Positions 35,434-45,035 of a DNA stretch of 64,000 bases are shown piece after piece. The notes under the pieces were generated by a model. That model did not search any database. It saw nothing but the letters and a program-made list of their open reading frames with translations, and had not been told where the DNA came from. The stretch is from Flagellimonas marinaquae (GTDB taxonomy: Bacteria; Bacteroidota; Bacteroidia; Flavobacteriales; Flavobacteriaceae). Position 1 is the stretch's first letter. Every line of letters starts with the position of its first letter. Position numbers and translations under genes: made by a program. The stretch covers positions 124,001 through 188,000 of the forward strand of contig NZ_CP092415.1 in assembly GCF_023716465.1 (NCBI RefSeq), in the 5' to 3' direction.

Positions 35434-36204
35434 ATGAAAACACTAAAAATCACCATTGCACTGATTGCTTTTGCCCTGACTATGCCACTACAGGCGCAAA
35501 CTGCCGATGAAATATTGGAAAACTATTTTGAGAATACCGGTGGACTTGATGCTTGGAAAAGCATTGAAGGAATGAAAATGACCGCTAAAGTAAACCAGGG
35601 CGGAATGGAAATACCCTTGGAAATCTATAATTTGAAAGATGGTCGTCAAATGACAAAGATTACATTCCAAGGCAACACAATCAAACAAGGAGTTTTTGAT
35701 GGAGAGACCCTTTGGAGCCACAATTTCATGACCATGAAGGCAGAAAAATCCGATGCGGAATCTACTTCCAATTTTAAATTGAACACCAATGACTTTCCCG
35801 ATTCCTTTATCGATTACAAAGAAAAAGGGTATACAGTGGAGCTCCTTGGAAAAGAAACCATTGATGGTGCCGAAACCTTTAAAATAAAATTGGTAAAAGA
35901 ACCTGTTACGATCGATGGCAACCAAGAAGAAGACATTTCTTATTATTTCTTTGATGTGGACAACTTTGTGCCCATTGCCATACATTCCGAAATTAAATCG
36001 GGACCCGCCAAAGGTCAAATTAGCGAAATTACCATGAGCGACTATCAAGAGGTAGATGGGATGTACTTTGCCTTTTCAATGACGCAAGGAGTAAAAGATG
36101 GTCAATCACAACCCATTACCATTGACGCTATCGAACTCAATCCTACCATCGATGATGCTGAGTTTGCTTTCCCAGAAGAAGTAGGCGAGACCGAGAAAAA
36201 ATAA
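35434..36204 (+). CDS. Secreted LolA/LolB-like lipoprotein-sorting-fold protein
   Basis: 256 residues. Signal peptide to about residue 21 (PLQAQ), then the half-barrel LolA-like fold: ADEILENYFENTGGLDAWKSIEGMKMTAKV and GVFDGETLWSHNFMTM. It is of the outer-membrane lipoprotein-sorting-like group that is abundant in Bacteroidota and often not the true LolA. No Lol partner genes are adjacent. It lies between the two VPS10-type proteins, divergent from one and followed by the other after a terminator. Confidence 0.8.
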   Translation: MKTLKITIALIAFALTMPLQAQTADEILENYFENTGGLDAWKSIEGMKMTAKVNQGGMEIPLEIYNLKDGRQMTKITFQGNTIKQGVFDGETLWSHNFMTMKAEKSDAESTSNFKLNTNDFPDSFIDYKEKGYTVELLGKETIDGAETFKIKLVKEPVTIDGNQEEDISYYFFDVDNFVPIAIHSEIKSGPAKGQISEITMSDYQEVDGMYFAFSMTQGVKDGQSQPITIDAIELNPTIDDAEFAFPEEVGETEKK

Positions 36205-36216
36205 AAATCAAAACTC

Positions 36217-36247
36217 AAGGCCCTATTTTGTTCAGGGCCTTTTTTTT
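36217..36247 (+). terminator. Intrinsic terminator after the LolA-like gene
   Basis: AAGGCCCT (36217-36224) pairs with AGGGCCTT (36234-36241), followed by eight T residues. The next gene starts only 14 bp beyond, so partial read-through may link the two. Confidence 0.88.
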
Positions 36248-36260
36248 AACCTTATACAAC

Positions 36261-39200
36261 ATGAAAAAACTACGTTTTGTATTGACCGTTTTCGCGGTCG
36301 GCTTTATTTCTTTGGGGTACGCTCAAACCTTGGATGATATTGATGGAAAGGCCCTTTTCGGAGACTTGTCCGCAAGGCATATTGGACCCGCCCTAATGAG
36401 CGGCCGTATCAACGACATGGAAGCACACCCTACCAACAGTAGGATCGTCTATGCAGGTACCGCCGGTGGAGGAGTATGGAAATCGAATGACGCAGGCACT
36501 ACGTTCAATCCCATATTCGACGATTACTGCCAATCCATAGGTGCAGTGGCATTGGATCCAAACGATCCGGATAAGACCATTTATGTTGGAACCGGCGAAA
36601 CTTGGACCAGAAACAGCGTTTCTGTTGGCGATGGACTCTATAAAACCACAGATGGGGGTGCCAACTGGAACAAAATAGGGTTCGAAAAATCCGAACGTAT
36701 TGCCAACATTATCGTTAATCCGAACAACTCGCAAGAAATATATGTTGGAATACTTGGCGCTCTTTGGGGCGATAGTGAGGAGCGGGGTGTTTTTAAATCA
36801 TCCGATGGGGGTGCCACTTGGGAGAAGCTTTTATATGTAGACCCAAAAACCGGTTGCGCCGACCTAGCAATGGACCCAACCGACCCAAATGTACTTTATG
36901 CGTCCATGTGGGAGTTTCGTAGAACTGGTTGGTCCTTTGAGTCCGGCGGTGATAAAAGTGCTCTTTATAAATCTACCGATGGCGGAAAAACTTGGAATAA
37001 AATCCACAATGGTTTTCCAAAGGGAAAATTGGGCAGACTGGCCATTGCAGTCGCACCTTCAAATCCCAAAGTGCTCTATACCGTGATCGAAGCGGAAAAA
37101 GACGAACGCAAAGGCTTGTACCGCAGTAACGATGCCGGTGCCTCTTGGGAGCAATTGAACAACGACTTTGGTATTACGGTCAGACCATTCTATTTTTCGA
37201 GAATTGTTGTGGACCCACAAAACGAAGATGTTGTTGTCAAGGGCGGTCTTAGTGGTTCCATCTCACGAGATGGCGGAAAAACCTTTAAGAATCTCGGAAA
37301 CATGCACTCCGATATTCATGATATTGTATTTAGCATCAAAGATTCCGATATTATGTATGTAGGTACGGATGGTGGAGTTTATCGCACTTGGGACGGTGGC
37401 ACAACTATGGAAATAGTCGAAAATTTGCCACTTTCCCAATTTTATCACATAAGTGTGGACGATGCCGAACCCTACAATATATACGGAGGATTGCAGGACA
37501 ATGGTAGCTGGTGGGGACCTTCCTCTTCCCCTGGTGGAGTTGAGGCACGTGACTGGAACTCTGTTGGAGCCGGAGATGGTTTCCGTGTGTTGAAGCACCC
37601 GACAAAACCCATTATTTATTCGGAAATGCAGGGAGCGGAAAATGTTTGGCGAATCGATACCGAACGACAATTGACCAAGACCATTCAACCCCTTCCCGCA
37701 AGCGAAGACCAAAAACTAAGATGGAACTGGAACGCGCCAATGGCGATCAGTACCCATCAACCGGACCGATTTTATATGGGCAGCCAATACCTTCATAAAT
37801 CGGAAGACATGGGAGATACCTGGAAAATTATTTCTCCGGACCTTACCACAAATGATCCTGCAAAACAAAATCAAGAAGATTCGGGTGGACTTTCCATGGA
37901 TAATTCTGGAGCCGAAAACCATACTACCATTTTTACCATTGCCGAATCCGCTGTAGATGAAAATGTAATCTGGGTGGGCACGGATGACGGTAATGTTCAA
38001 GTAACCCAAGATGGTGGCAAAACATGGACGAACACCGTGGCCAACATTCCAGGGTTGCCCAAAAATACATGGTGCTATCACATTGAGGCCAGTGTTTTTG
38101 ATAAAGGTACCGCTTACGCCGTATTTGATGGGCATACCATGAACGATATGACACCGTATGCCTACAAAACCACTGACTTTGGCAAAACATGGACAAGCGT
38201 AATCTCCGATGATGTGGTCGGCTTTGCTCGAAATATCCAAGAAGATTATGAAAATCCAGATCTTTTGTTCTTAGGCACTGAATTTGGATTGTACATAACC
38301 ATGGACGGCGGAAAAAATTGGAAAAAATTTACAAACAATATGCCCTCGGTCGCAGTCCACTATATTGAACTGCACAAAAAGACCAACGATTTAGTAATGG
38401 GAACACATGGAAGAGGTGTGATAATTATAGATGATATTTCTCCACTAAGGAGCATAAACAACGATGTACTGACCAAAAACCTACATTTTTTCGATACGCC
38501 CGATACCCAAATAAGCGAAACCAGCTCGTTTGGTGGAAATTTTGGAGCAGAGACACAATTCGTTGGCTATAGCAAAACAAAAGATGTTCAGATTAAATAT
38601 TACTTAAAAAAGAGACACACTTTTGGAAAAATGACGATGGTCATCGAAGATATGGAAGGGAACCAAATTGCAGAGCTAGGTCCAGGTAAGTCCAAAGGAA
38701 TAAATGTGGTAAATTGGAACTACACTCGAAAAACACCGAAAGTAGCAAAAGGAAAAACCTTTAGCTTCGGAGGTTTCACGGCACCACAGGTCCCAGCGGG
38801 CACTTACAAGGCCGTTATCACAAAAGGTAAAGAAACTTTTGAGCATACGTTCAACTTAGTGAACGACAAGAATTCGCCTTTATCGGCCAAAGATCGCGAA
38901 CTTAAAGAGGCCACCACCATGAAGTTGTACAACATGACCCAAGAGCTCGCCTATTTGGTCTACGAGTTGGACCAAATTGTAGAAAACGCTGCCACAAAGG
39001 GCGATAAAAAAACCAAGGAAAAGTTAAACAACCTCAAGGAAACCTTGGTGATTACTACCGGCGACAACTATGTTGGTGCCGCCGAGCCACAATTGCGCGA
39101 GCGTATGGCCGACCTTTACAGTAAGGTGGCCTCGAGCTACGATAAACCTTCTGCTGCAGAACTTAAAAACTTTGAGGTGATAACCGAAAGGTTCAATAAT

Positions 39201-39293
39201 GCAAAAAAAGAATTTGCCAAATTGAAGGACAAGTATCTAAAAAAACAAGAACTAGCACTTATGTCCTTTGAAGATTTCCTGGAAAGCAAATAA
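36261..39293 (+). CDS. VPS10/sortilin-like BNR-propeller secreted protein (paralogue B)
   Basis: About 1010 residues from the ATG at 36261, whose first residues MKKLRFVLTVFAVGFISLGYAQ are a signal peptide; an upstream in-frame ATG at 36228 falls inside the terminator stem region and is rejected. Asp-box repeats include YKTTDGGANWNKIG, FKSSDGGATWEKL and YKSTDGGKTWNKIH. The overall layout and C-terminal domains match the 32145-35156 protein, so they are paralogues with the same probable role in a secreted or periplasmic propeller complex. Function unknown. Confidence 0.85.
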   Translation: MKKLRFVLTVFAVGFISLGYAQTLDDIDGKALFGDLSARHIGPALMSGRINDMEAHPTNSRIVYAGTAGGGVWKSNDAGTTFNPIFDDYCQSIGAVALDPNDPDKTIYVGTGETWTRNSVSVGDGLYKTTDGGANWNKIGFEKSERIANIIVNPNNSQEIYVGILGALWGDSEERGVFKSSDGGATWEKLLYVDPKTGCADLAMDPTDPNVLYASMWEFRRTGWSFESGGDKSALYKSTDGGKTWNKIHNGFPKGKLGRLAIAVAPSNPKVLYTVIEAEKDERKGLYRSNDAGASWEQLNNDFGITVRPFYFSRIVVDPQNEDVVVKGGLSGSISRDGGKTFKNLGNMHSDIHDIVFSIKDSDIMYVGTDGGVYRTWDGGTTMEIVENLPLSQFYHISVDDAEPYNIYGGLQDNGSWWGPSSSPGGVEARDWNSVGAGDGFRVLKHPTKPIIYSEMQGAENVWRIDTERQLTKTIQPLPASEDQKLRWNWNAPMAISTHQPDRFYMGSQYLHKSEDMGDTWKIISPDLTTNDPAKQNQEDSGGLSMDNSGAENHTTIFTIAESAVDENVIWVGTDDGNVQVTQDGGKTWTNTVANIPGLPKNTWCYHIEASVFDKGTAYAVFDGHTMNDMTPYAYKTTDFGKTWTSVISDDVVGFARNIQEDYENPDLLFLGTEFGLYITMDGGKNWKKFTNNMPSVAVHYIELHKKTNDLVMGTHGRGVIIIDDISPLRSINNDVLTKNLHFFDTPDTQISETSSFGGNFGAETQFVGYSKTKDVQIKYYLKKRHTFGKMTMVIEDMEGNQIAELGPGKSKGINVVNWNYTRKTPKVAKGKTFSFGGFTAPQVPAGTYKAVITKGKETFEHTFNLVNDKNSPLSAKDRELKEATTMKLYNMTQELAYLVYELDQIVENAATKGDKKTKEKLNNLKETLVITTGDNYVGAAEPQLRERMADLYSKVASSYDKPSAAELKNFEVITERFNNAKKEFAKLKDKYLKKQELALMSFEDFLESK

Positions 39294-39310
39294 AATGCTT
39301 TTCAATACAG

Positions 39311-39340
39311 AAAAGAGCCGCATAGTTATGCGGCTCTTTT
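39311..39340. terminator. Strong bidirectional terminator
   Basis: AAAAGAGCCGCATA (39311-39324) and TATGCGGCTCTTTT (39327-39340) form a 14-bp inverted repeat between convergent genes. Confidence 0.92.
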
Positions 39341-39404
39341 TTTATGGCCAAATCAACGTCATATACATCTTAAACAAGATTCTTTACAACGTAATCGGTG
39401 TGAA

Positions 39405-40538
39405 TTATTTGTATTTTATGGACAGCTGACCCAATTGCCATAGAATCTTGATGGAATCCTTCATGGACAATTTAGAACCATCTGCATGTATCCATCTTTT
39501 TAAAGGCTGCTCACAAATTAAAGATGTTGCTTTTTCCCTTCCATACGTTTTTCCCATTCTTTTAAAAATTTCCACATCGAACAACCATCTTGTTTTAAAT
39601 GGTTTGTTGAAAACCGATTTTACTGTATTCGGACGCATTACCTTGGCACCACATTGAGTATCCTTAAAAGGCATACCCAAGATTTTTTGAATAATCAGGT
39701 TTATTGTCTTGCTAATGATTTTTCTGGCAGATTCCTTGGTAATATCGGCCCCCATTCTACTAATTCGGGAACCACTAACAATATCAAAATTAGAACCTTC
39801 GATGGTACGAACCAATTCATCAAAATCAGCGAAGTCTGTAGAGAGATCTGCATCCAAGTAACCTAAGTAATCGAATTGGTCGTCTTTGGCCAAGTGCAAC
39901 ATTCCTTGGCGAACTGCTTCCGCCTTTCCCCCATTCACTTTACAATCGAAAATACTGATGGCTTCTTCGTTACCTCTTCTTATTTCTTCCAAAACCTCAA
40001 GAGTGTTGTCCGTACTTCCATCATTAACAAAGCAAAGGTGATAACCTGGATGTTTCTTTGCAAAATCCTGAAATTCCTTTCCAGAAAGTCTTTCCGCTTC
40101 GTTGTAACATGGAATTACTACACCTACGCAGTTTTTTTGGATTTTCTGGGTTGTATTTCCTTTTTGATTGAACACGATCAATGGAGCTCCAATAGTACGT
40201 TTTACGCGAGCTACCATTTCGTCCAAACTGATAGGCTTTTTCATATAATCGTAAATCCCAAGTTCGAAACCTTTCAGGATTACTTCCTCATCATCATTAC
40301 CCGACATTACCAATATCGGCGTATTCATATTGATCTCTTTTATTTTGGCGATTACATCCAAACCCGACATTTCCGGCATATTCATGTCCAAGATCACTAG
40401 ATCAGGGTTGAACGCTTCAAAAATTTGGATTCCTTCTTTTCCAGAAGTAGCCGTTTTTACGTTGTATCCATACTCGATTAATTTTCTTTGAACCGAAAGT
40501 AGGATTAGTTGCTGATCGTCTATTGCTAAAATTTTCAT
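39405..40538 (-). CDS. Response-regulator receiver fused to a family 2 glycosyltransferase
   Basis: 377 residues with an unusual fusion. Residues 1-120 are a complete CheY-like receiver: IDDQQ acidic pair, phospho-acceptor D51 in LVILDMNMPEMSG, and K in YDYMKKPI. Residues about 135-377 are a GT2 catalytic domain of the dolichyl-phosphate-glucosyltransferase-like type: VGVVIPCYNEAERL, FVNDGSTDNT, GKAEAVRQGM and the metal-binding YLDADLSTD. There is no membrane segment, so phosphorylation may control a cytoplasmic sugar transfer to a lipid carrier. The promoter carries the shared 13-mer site. It faces the large membrane protein at 40725, and the two probably act in the same polysaccharide pathway. 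Confidence 0.92.
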   Translation of the reverse strand: MKILAIDDQQLILLSVQRKLIEYGYNVKTATSGKEGIQIFEAFNPDLVILDMNMPEMSGLDVIAKIKEINMNTPILVMSGNDDEEVILKGFELGIYDYMKKPISLDEMVARVKRTIGAPLIVFNQKGNTTQKIQKNCVGVVIPCYNEAERLSGKEFQDFAKKHPGYHLCFVNDGSTDNTLEVLEEIRRGNEEAISIFDCKVNGGKAEAVRQGMLHLAKDDQFDYLGYLDADLSTDFADFDELVRTIEGSNFDIVSGSRISRMGADITKESARKIISKTINLIIQKILGMPFKDTQCGAKVMRPNTVKSVFNKPFKTRWLFDVEIFKRMGKTYGREKATSLICEQPLKRWIHADGSKLSMKDSIKILWQLGQLSIKYK

Positions 40539-40573
40539 AGGTTAAGTTTTAGGTTTTTGAACAATTTCTGAAG

Positions 40574-40643
40574 CAAATCTATTACTAACCGTTGTTTTAC
40601 ATTTCCAAAAAAAGTTGGAAATCAATTAAGTGTAGACGAATGG
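40574..40643 (-). promoter_or_regulatory. Regulon promoter a: -7 box plus TGTAGACGAATGG site
   Basis: For the minus-strand gene starting at 40538: -7 box TAGATTTG (40581-40574) and, exactly 50 bp beyond the box end, the 13-mer at 40631-40643. The in-phase position 21 bp nearer (40610) holds only a poor match. A possible degenerate copy is at 40652-40664. The site is also 82 bp upstream of the divergent gene at 40725. Confidence 0.7.
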
Positions 40644-40724
40644 TAAAGCTGAGCCGATGGATAGTTCATCGTATTTCCAACAATATTTAGACCTTTATAC
40701 TGTTATATTTTCTGACAGATATCA

Positions 40725-43700
40725 ATGCAAAAACAAACCAACATAACACTGGCCATTGCGCTGGTTTTTGGGCTTATTTTTCACGGGGCGACCATCTTTT
40801 TTACGTTGGAATCCACCTATGATGCCCTTATACACCTATTTTTTGCCGACCACTACGCAAACAGCTGGTTCGAACCATGGGATTATCGCTGGTACACCGG
40901 GTTTACCGTACAAGGGTATCCTCCATTGGTTCACCAGTGTATGGCTTTGCTTTCCTATGTAGGAGGATTAAAGTTCGGATTGTTTACCATGGCTCTGTTT
41001 ATCATTGCATTGTTCATCACCGGAGCATACCGTTTTGCCCTAGTTATTACGGCCAATCGTAAAATCGCAGGATACACTGCCCTTCTTGCTGCCTTCTCTT
41101 CTATGTTTTTGGAAACCTTGCACATTTTTGGTCAATTACCTAGTTTAATGGGTATTTCCATTTTAATGCACGCCCTGCCCGAAATCTACATGTGGATAAA
41201 GACCGGTAGAAAGTTCAAGTTGATTTCCTCGCTTTCCATGATTGCAGTTACTGTAACCTCCCATCATGTGACCCCAATTTTTGGTATGGTATTTTTTATT
41301 TTTCCATTGATAGGGTTGGTAATTATGGATGCCTGTAAGGAGGCTGTGGGCATCAACACCAAAATTACCTTCAAGGTTTTTTTGCAACAGTTCAAGAGAT
41401 TGTTTTGGCGCATTGTTGTATTTGGTGGCGGTTCTTTAGTGGCCATTGTAGGCTGTATATTGCCCTATTGGGTCAATTCCAAGAAAAATCCGATTACACA
41501 GGTTCCGATTCCGCATGGATCTCGCGATAATTTTCTGGAGGTAACCTCTTCGGGCTTGGTCTTTTTTCTCATCCCTTGGGGAGTACTCCTTTTTATATTG
41601 CCCTACCTTTTTTATCGATTCTACAGTAAACGATTATTGTTTTTTGGATTGTCCTTTTCCATGCTGACCCTATTGGGTACCGGAGGCACTACGCCCTTGC
41701 CCAAAATGTTGTTGGGAGATACCGCGTTCAATATTCTTACGTTGGATAGATTTACGCTTTGGGCCACCATTATGGCTCTGCCCATTTTTGGCGAATTTGT
41801 TTTTAGATTGGTAGAAGGTGACTTTAGACAACAATTGATAAAAGCCTTTAAAAAACCACTACATTATGTTTTGGCCGGTGGATTGGGCATCAGCTTTATC
41901 GCCATGGCCATTTTTACCATGAGCTTAAATTATTTTAGGCCCTCTCAGCCACAGAAAATAAACATGCTGCCCATTGTTAATTTTCTAAATCAAGATGAGC
42001 ACGATAGATGGCGCTATTTACCGCTCGGTTTTGGGGATCAAATGGCCTGGCTGTCCGCACAGACCAATGCCATGACGGTGGATGGCAACTATCATTCTGC
42101 GCGTAGGTTGCCCGAACTGACCACTAGGGCCATTGAACGGTTGGAGAATTCAAAGTTCAGGGGTGTGGAGGGCATTGGTTCCCTACAGCAATTTTTGACC
42201 GTACCTGAAAAATACAATCTGAAATACATTTTTTCCAATGATAAGTTTTACGACCCCATTCTCTATTTCTGCGGATGGCAGCGCCTGCAACAATTGGAGA
42301 ACGGCATTATGGTCTGGGAGCGTCTCAACATCTCCCCTTTGCCCAAGGTAATTCCCAAAGATGACGTACCCAATTTCTTGAAACTGATGTGGGGACTGAT
42401 TCCTGTAGGGACTTTGATTCTGGCGTTTATCATCAATATTCAAATTCCATGGTACTGGAAGCTTAAGGGAAAAGCTGCCCCGGTGGACGATTATTTTCAT
42501 CACGCACCCAAATACAATGGAATTTCCACAGGACTATCTTTTGTAAATGGAGTTTGGGCCATTAGTACTATCGGTATCTTCCTTTTTGGCATCTATCATT
42601 TTTATTTGGACAATGCCACCCAAATAAGTGCTAAAAATGTAGTAAAAGCCTATTATGATGCCTTGGATTTTAAAGAATTTGAAAGAGCACATTCCTATTT
42701 AGACCCAGAAGAAGAAGTAAGTCTTTCTCAATATATGTTGGAAGTTTCGGTTACCGACGGCCTGTTGAGTTCCTACGCCAAATTGGACGCAATCGGCATC
42801 ACTGAAACCAAAACATCTGAAAATTATGTGGAAATGGAAGTGGCCACCAAATGGATCACGCCGTTGGAGAAAGTGGCCCGCAATTATCAACACACGGTCG
42901 TTAAAAAGAACGGACAGTGGTACATCAAACCCAAAAAAGTGGACAACGATATTCCGCCCAACCAATTGATCACGTCCAACCAAACCCAATATTACAATCA
43001 CGGTCGTAGACGGATAACCACACAGCAAACCTACCATGAGGATATCCTTCGGCAACCTATTTTAGAGGTATTGTCGGCAAAATTGGTAAAATACAAAGGC
43101 AGTTATAGTATTGTTGGTGAACTTCAGAATATCGACAATGTACCTGCGGATGTCTCCATAAAAGGCACGCTGTACAATAAAAACGACAAGGAATTGGCAC
43201 AGCACGATGTAAAATTCCATGCCAAACACAAGCTAATGCCAAAGGAAACCACATCTTTCCGAATAGATTTTGAAGGTATTGCGTGGTCGTCCACAAAGGA
43301 TACCCTGCCCCCCACTTTTGATCCCGACCAATTTACCCCGATCAGCCTGGAAGAGCAACCTGTTACGTTTGACCTGCAATGTGCCGGCAACGTGGCCACT
43401 TCTGATCTATACAAATCGGTGGCCTTGCAAAACTGGCATTTGGACCAAAACCTATTAACGGGGACATTATTTAATTACGGTACCCAAGAGGTGACCATAC
43501 CTCAAATTTTGACCTCCTACTATTCGGACCAAGGCGATATTTTGTGGGTAGATCATCATTTTACATTGGATGGCATCCGTATCCAACGGAAACAGACCTT
43601 CGAAATTCCTATGTTGGACTTGAACGAAATCGAGGTGATTGCAGAGGGTTTGGAAAACTGTTACGTGAATGGAACACCCAACGCTGAAATCACCAACAAT

Positions 43701-43814
43701 TATTTTTCGGATAGAAACGAAGTGGTTAAATGGGAAATGATGCGTCCATACAACGGAGAAGGTTACCACTATTTTAAAGTGGAGTTGAACAATTATATCG
43801 GTAATCCCAAATAG
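40725..43814 (+). CDS. Large polytopic membrane protein (PTPS-related/GT-C-like) with extracytoplasmic C-terminal domains
   Basis: 1029 residues. About ten membrane segments lie in residues 1-400, with an acidic/aromatic first loop (LESTYDALIHLFFADHYANSWFEPWDYRW) of the kind found in GT-C glycosyltransferases and the 6-pyruvoyl-tetrahydropterin-synthase-related membrane family. Two more membrane segments follow at about 545-565 and 610-630. Residues about 640-750 look NTF2-like (VVKAYYDALDFKEFERAHSYL), and the rest has two or three beta-sandwich segments (YSIVGELQNIDNVPADVSIKG). I infer a polymerase or glycosyl-transfer role in exopolysaccharide synthesis. It heads the operon with the Ig-like lipoprotein and GH5-like protein, and its stop touches the next ATG. 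Confidence 0.75.
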   Translation: MQKQTNITLAIALVFGLIFHGATIFFTLESTYDALIHLFFADHYANSWFEPWDYRWYTGFTVQGYPPLVHQCMALLSYVGGLKFGLFTMALFIIALFITGAYRFALVITANRKIAGYTALLAAFSSMFLETLHIFGQLPSLMGISILMHALPEIYMWIKTGRKFKLISSLSMIAVTVTSHHVTPIFGMVFFIFPLIGLVIMDACKEAVGINTKITFKVFLQQFKRLFWRIVVFGGGSLVAIVGCILPYWVNSKKNPITQVPIPHGSRDNFLEVTSSGLVFFLIPWGVLLFILPYLFYRFYSKRLLFFGLSFSMLTLLGTGGTTPLPKMLLGDTAFNILTLDRFTLWATIMALPIFGEFVFRLVEGDFRQQLIKAFKKPLHYVLAGGLGISFIAMAIFTMSLNYFRPSQPQKINMLPIVNFLNQDEHDRWRYLPLGFGDQMAWLSAQTNAMTVDGNYHSARRLPELTTRAIERLENSKFRGVEGIGSLQQFLTVPEKYNLKYIFSNDKFYDPILYFCGWQRLQQLENGIMVWERLNISPLPKVIPKDDVPNFLKLMWGLIPVGTLILAFIINIQIPWYWKLKGKAAPVDDYFHHAPKYNGISTGLSFVNGVWAISTIGIFLFGIYHFYLDNATQISAKNVVKAYYDALDFKEFERAHSYLDPEEEVSLSQYMLEVSVTDGLLSSYAKLDAIGITETKTSENYVEMEVATKWITPLEKVARNYQHTVVKKNGQWYIKPKKVDNDIPPNQLITSNQTQYYNHGRRRITTQQTYHEDILRQPILEVLSAKLVKYKGSYSIVGELQNIDNVPADVSIKGTLYNKNDKELAQHDVKFHAKHKLMPKETTSFRIDFEGIAWSSTKDTLPPTFDPDQFTPISLEEQPVTFDLQCAGNVATSDLYKSVALQNWHLDQNLLTGTLFNYGTQEVTIPQILTSYYSDQGDILWVDHHFTLDGIRIQRKQTFEIPMLDLNEIEVIAEGLENCYVNGTPNAEITNNYFSDRNEVVKWEMMRPYNGEGYHYFKVELNNYIGNPK

Positions 43815-45035
43815 ATGAAATTTTGGCAATACATAGGGCTAGTATGTTTAGGAGCAATCAGTTGCTCCAAACCTGTTGATACCAATTTGGGAAAAACGGT
43901 GGAGCCCATTCAAATTATATCCACCCAAAAGGAGTTTATAGCTGGCGAGGCCATTACCCTTCAGTTTGATGGAGAAAAAGAGAACCAACTCCTATTGATT
44001 CAAAATGGTTGGGGCACTATAGCCATCCCTGCGGATAGCACTCAAACCTCAATAACATTTTCGCTTCCAGCAACTGTTGCCCAAAAAAGCGGGTGGGTGC
44101 AATGGAAATTAATTGGCAATGAAACGATAACCGCAACAGGTGACTTTTTCATAAGACCTAGTACTACCTTGGCCGTTTCCATGGAAACCTATTTGGGACC
44201 GACCAGCATTTTTGCGGATAAAAAAGACCAAGCCATGATCGTATCCTTGCCGCAGGACAAGTTTGGAAACCCCATGCCAGATAGTACTCAAATCACACTA
44301 ACGGAAAAGTTTAAGTCCGATCAAAAAAGTAACACCACATTGGTGCAGGATATGATTTCTTTTGCCTATGTTGGGAATAAATCAACCGTAGGCGAACTTT
44401 TTATAGGGTCTCGTCTTGAGAATCAAATTTCCAAAGAATTTACCGTGAGCGTTCTGCCTACTAAAGCTGCTTATTTCGCTATCAATTTTGAAAGACAGCA
44501 TAGCTATGCGGATGGTAATCAGATAGTTTCCTTTACCACCTCAACCATTAGGGATCGAAACAATAATATTGTTGCCGATGGAACCTTGGTCAATTTTGTG
44601 GTCGAGGATGCCTCTGGCAATAGTTTACAGACGTACGGCACTACCTTGAACGGTGTTGCAACAGGCAAAATGCTCCATCCCGAAGTGGCAACGGAGTGGA
44701 AGGTAAAAGCACACATCAACGGACTATCACAAAGCAATAGCTTAAAATTGAATTTTGATGCAGCCGTAATGGATTATTTGGTGGATAGCTCGAAAGATGG
44801 CCGAATCATCAGCGTTGGACCTATTCTTAGTTATATGGGCCAATGGGTTCCCGATGGTATGGGCATCCAATTGGAAATGCAAGATTCAGATGGGAAGTCA
44901 GTACTGACTTTAAGTAATACCACAAGAAAAGGAATGGGAGTATTTGAACTTCCCGAAGGGATAAATGCGAATACCCACAAGGGATTTGTAATTGTAGCAG
45001 GAATCAAAAAATCGGTTAACCATAAAACTGAATGA
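43815..45035 (+). CDS. Ig-like (invasin/Big_1-type) lipoprotein of the polysaccharide operon
   Basis: 406 residues beginning immediately after the preceding stop. The signal sequence ends in the lipobox AISC. The body is all-beta; residues about 215-320 resemble a Big_1/invasin-type immunoglobulin domain (FTTSTIRDRNNNIVADGTLVNFVVED, then GTTLNGVATGKM). It probably sits in the periplasm or at the cell surface as a scaffold or polysaccharide-binding partner for the membrane protein encoded upstream. I do not recognise the whole protein. Its last four bases overlap the next gene. Confidence 0.7.
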   Translation: MKFWQYIGLVCLGAISCSKPVDTNLGKTVEPIQIISTQKEFIAGEAITLQFDGEKENQLLLIQNGWGTIAIPADSTQTSITFSLPATVAQKSGWVQWKLIGNETITATGDFFIRPSTTLAVSMETYLGPTSIFADKKDQAMIVSLPQDKFGNPMPDSTQITLTEKFKSDQKSNTTLVQDMISFAYVGNKSTVGELFIGSRLENQISKEFTVSVLPTKAAYFAINFERQHSYADGNQIVSFTTSTIRDRNNNIVADGTLVNFVVEDASGNSLQTYGTTLNGVATGKMLHPEVATEWKVKAHINGLSQSNSLKLNFDAAVMDYLVDSSKDGRIISVGPILSYMGQWVPDGMGIQLEMQDSDGKSVLTLSNTTRKGMGVFELPEGINANTHKGFVIVAGIKKSVNHKTE

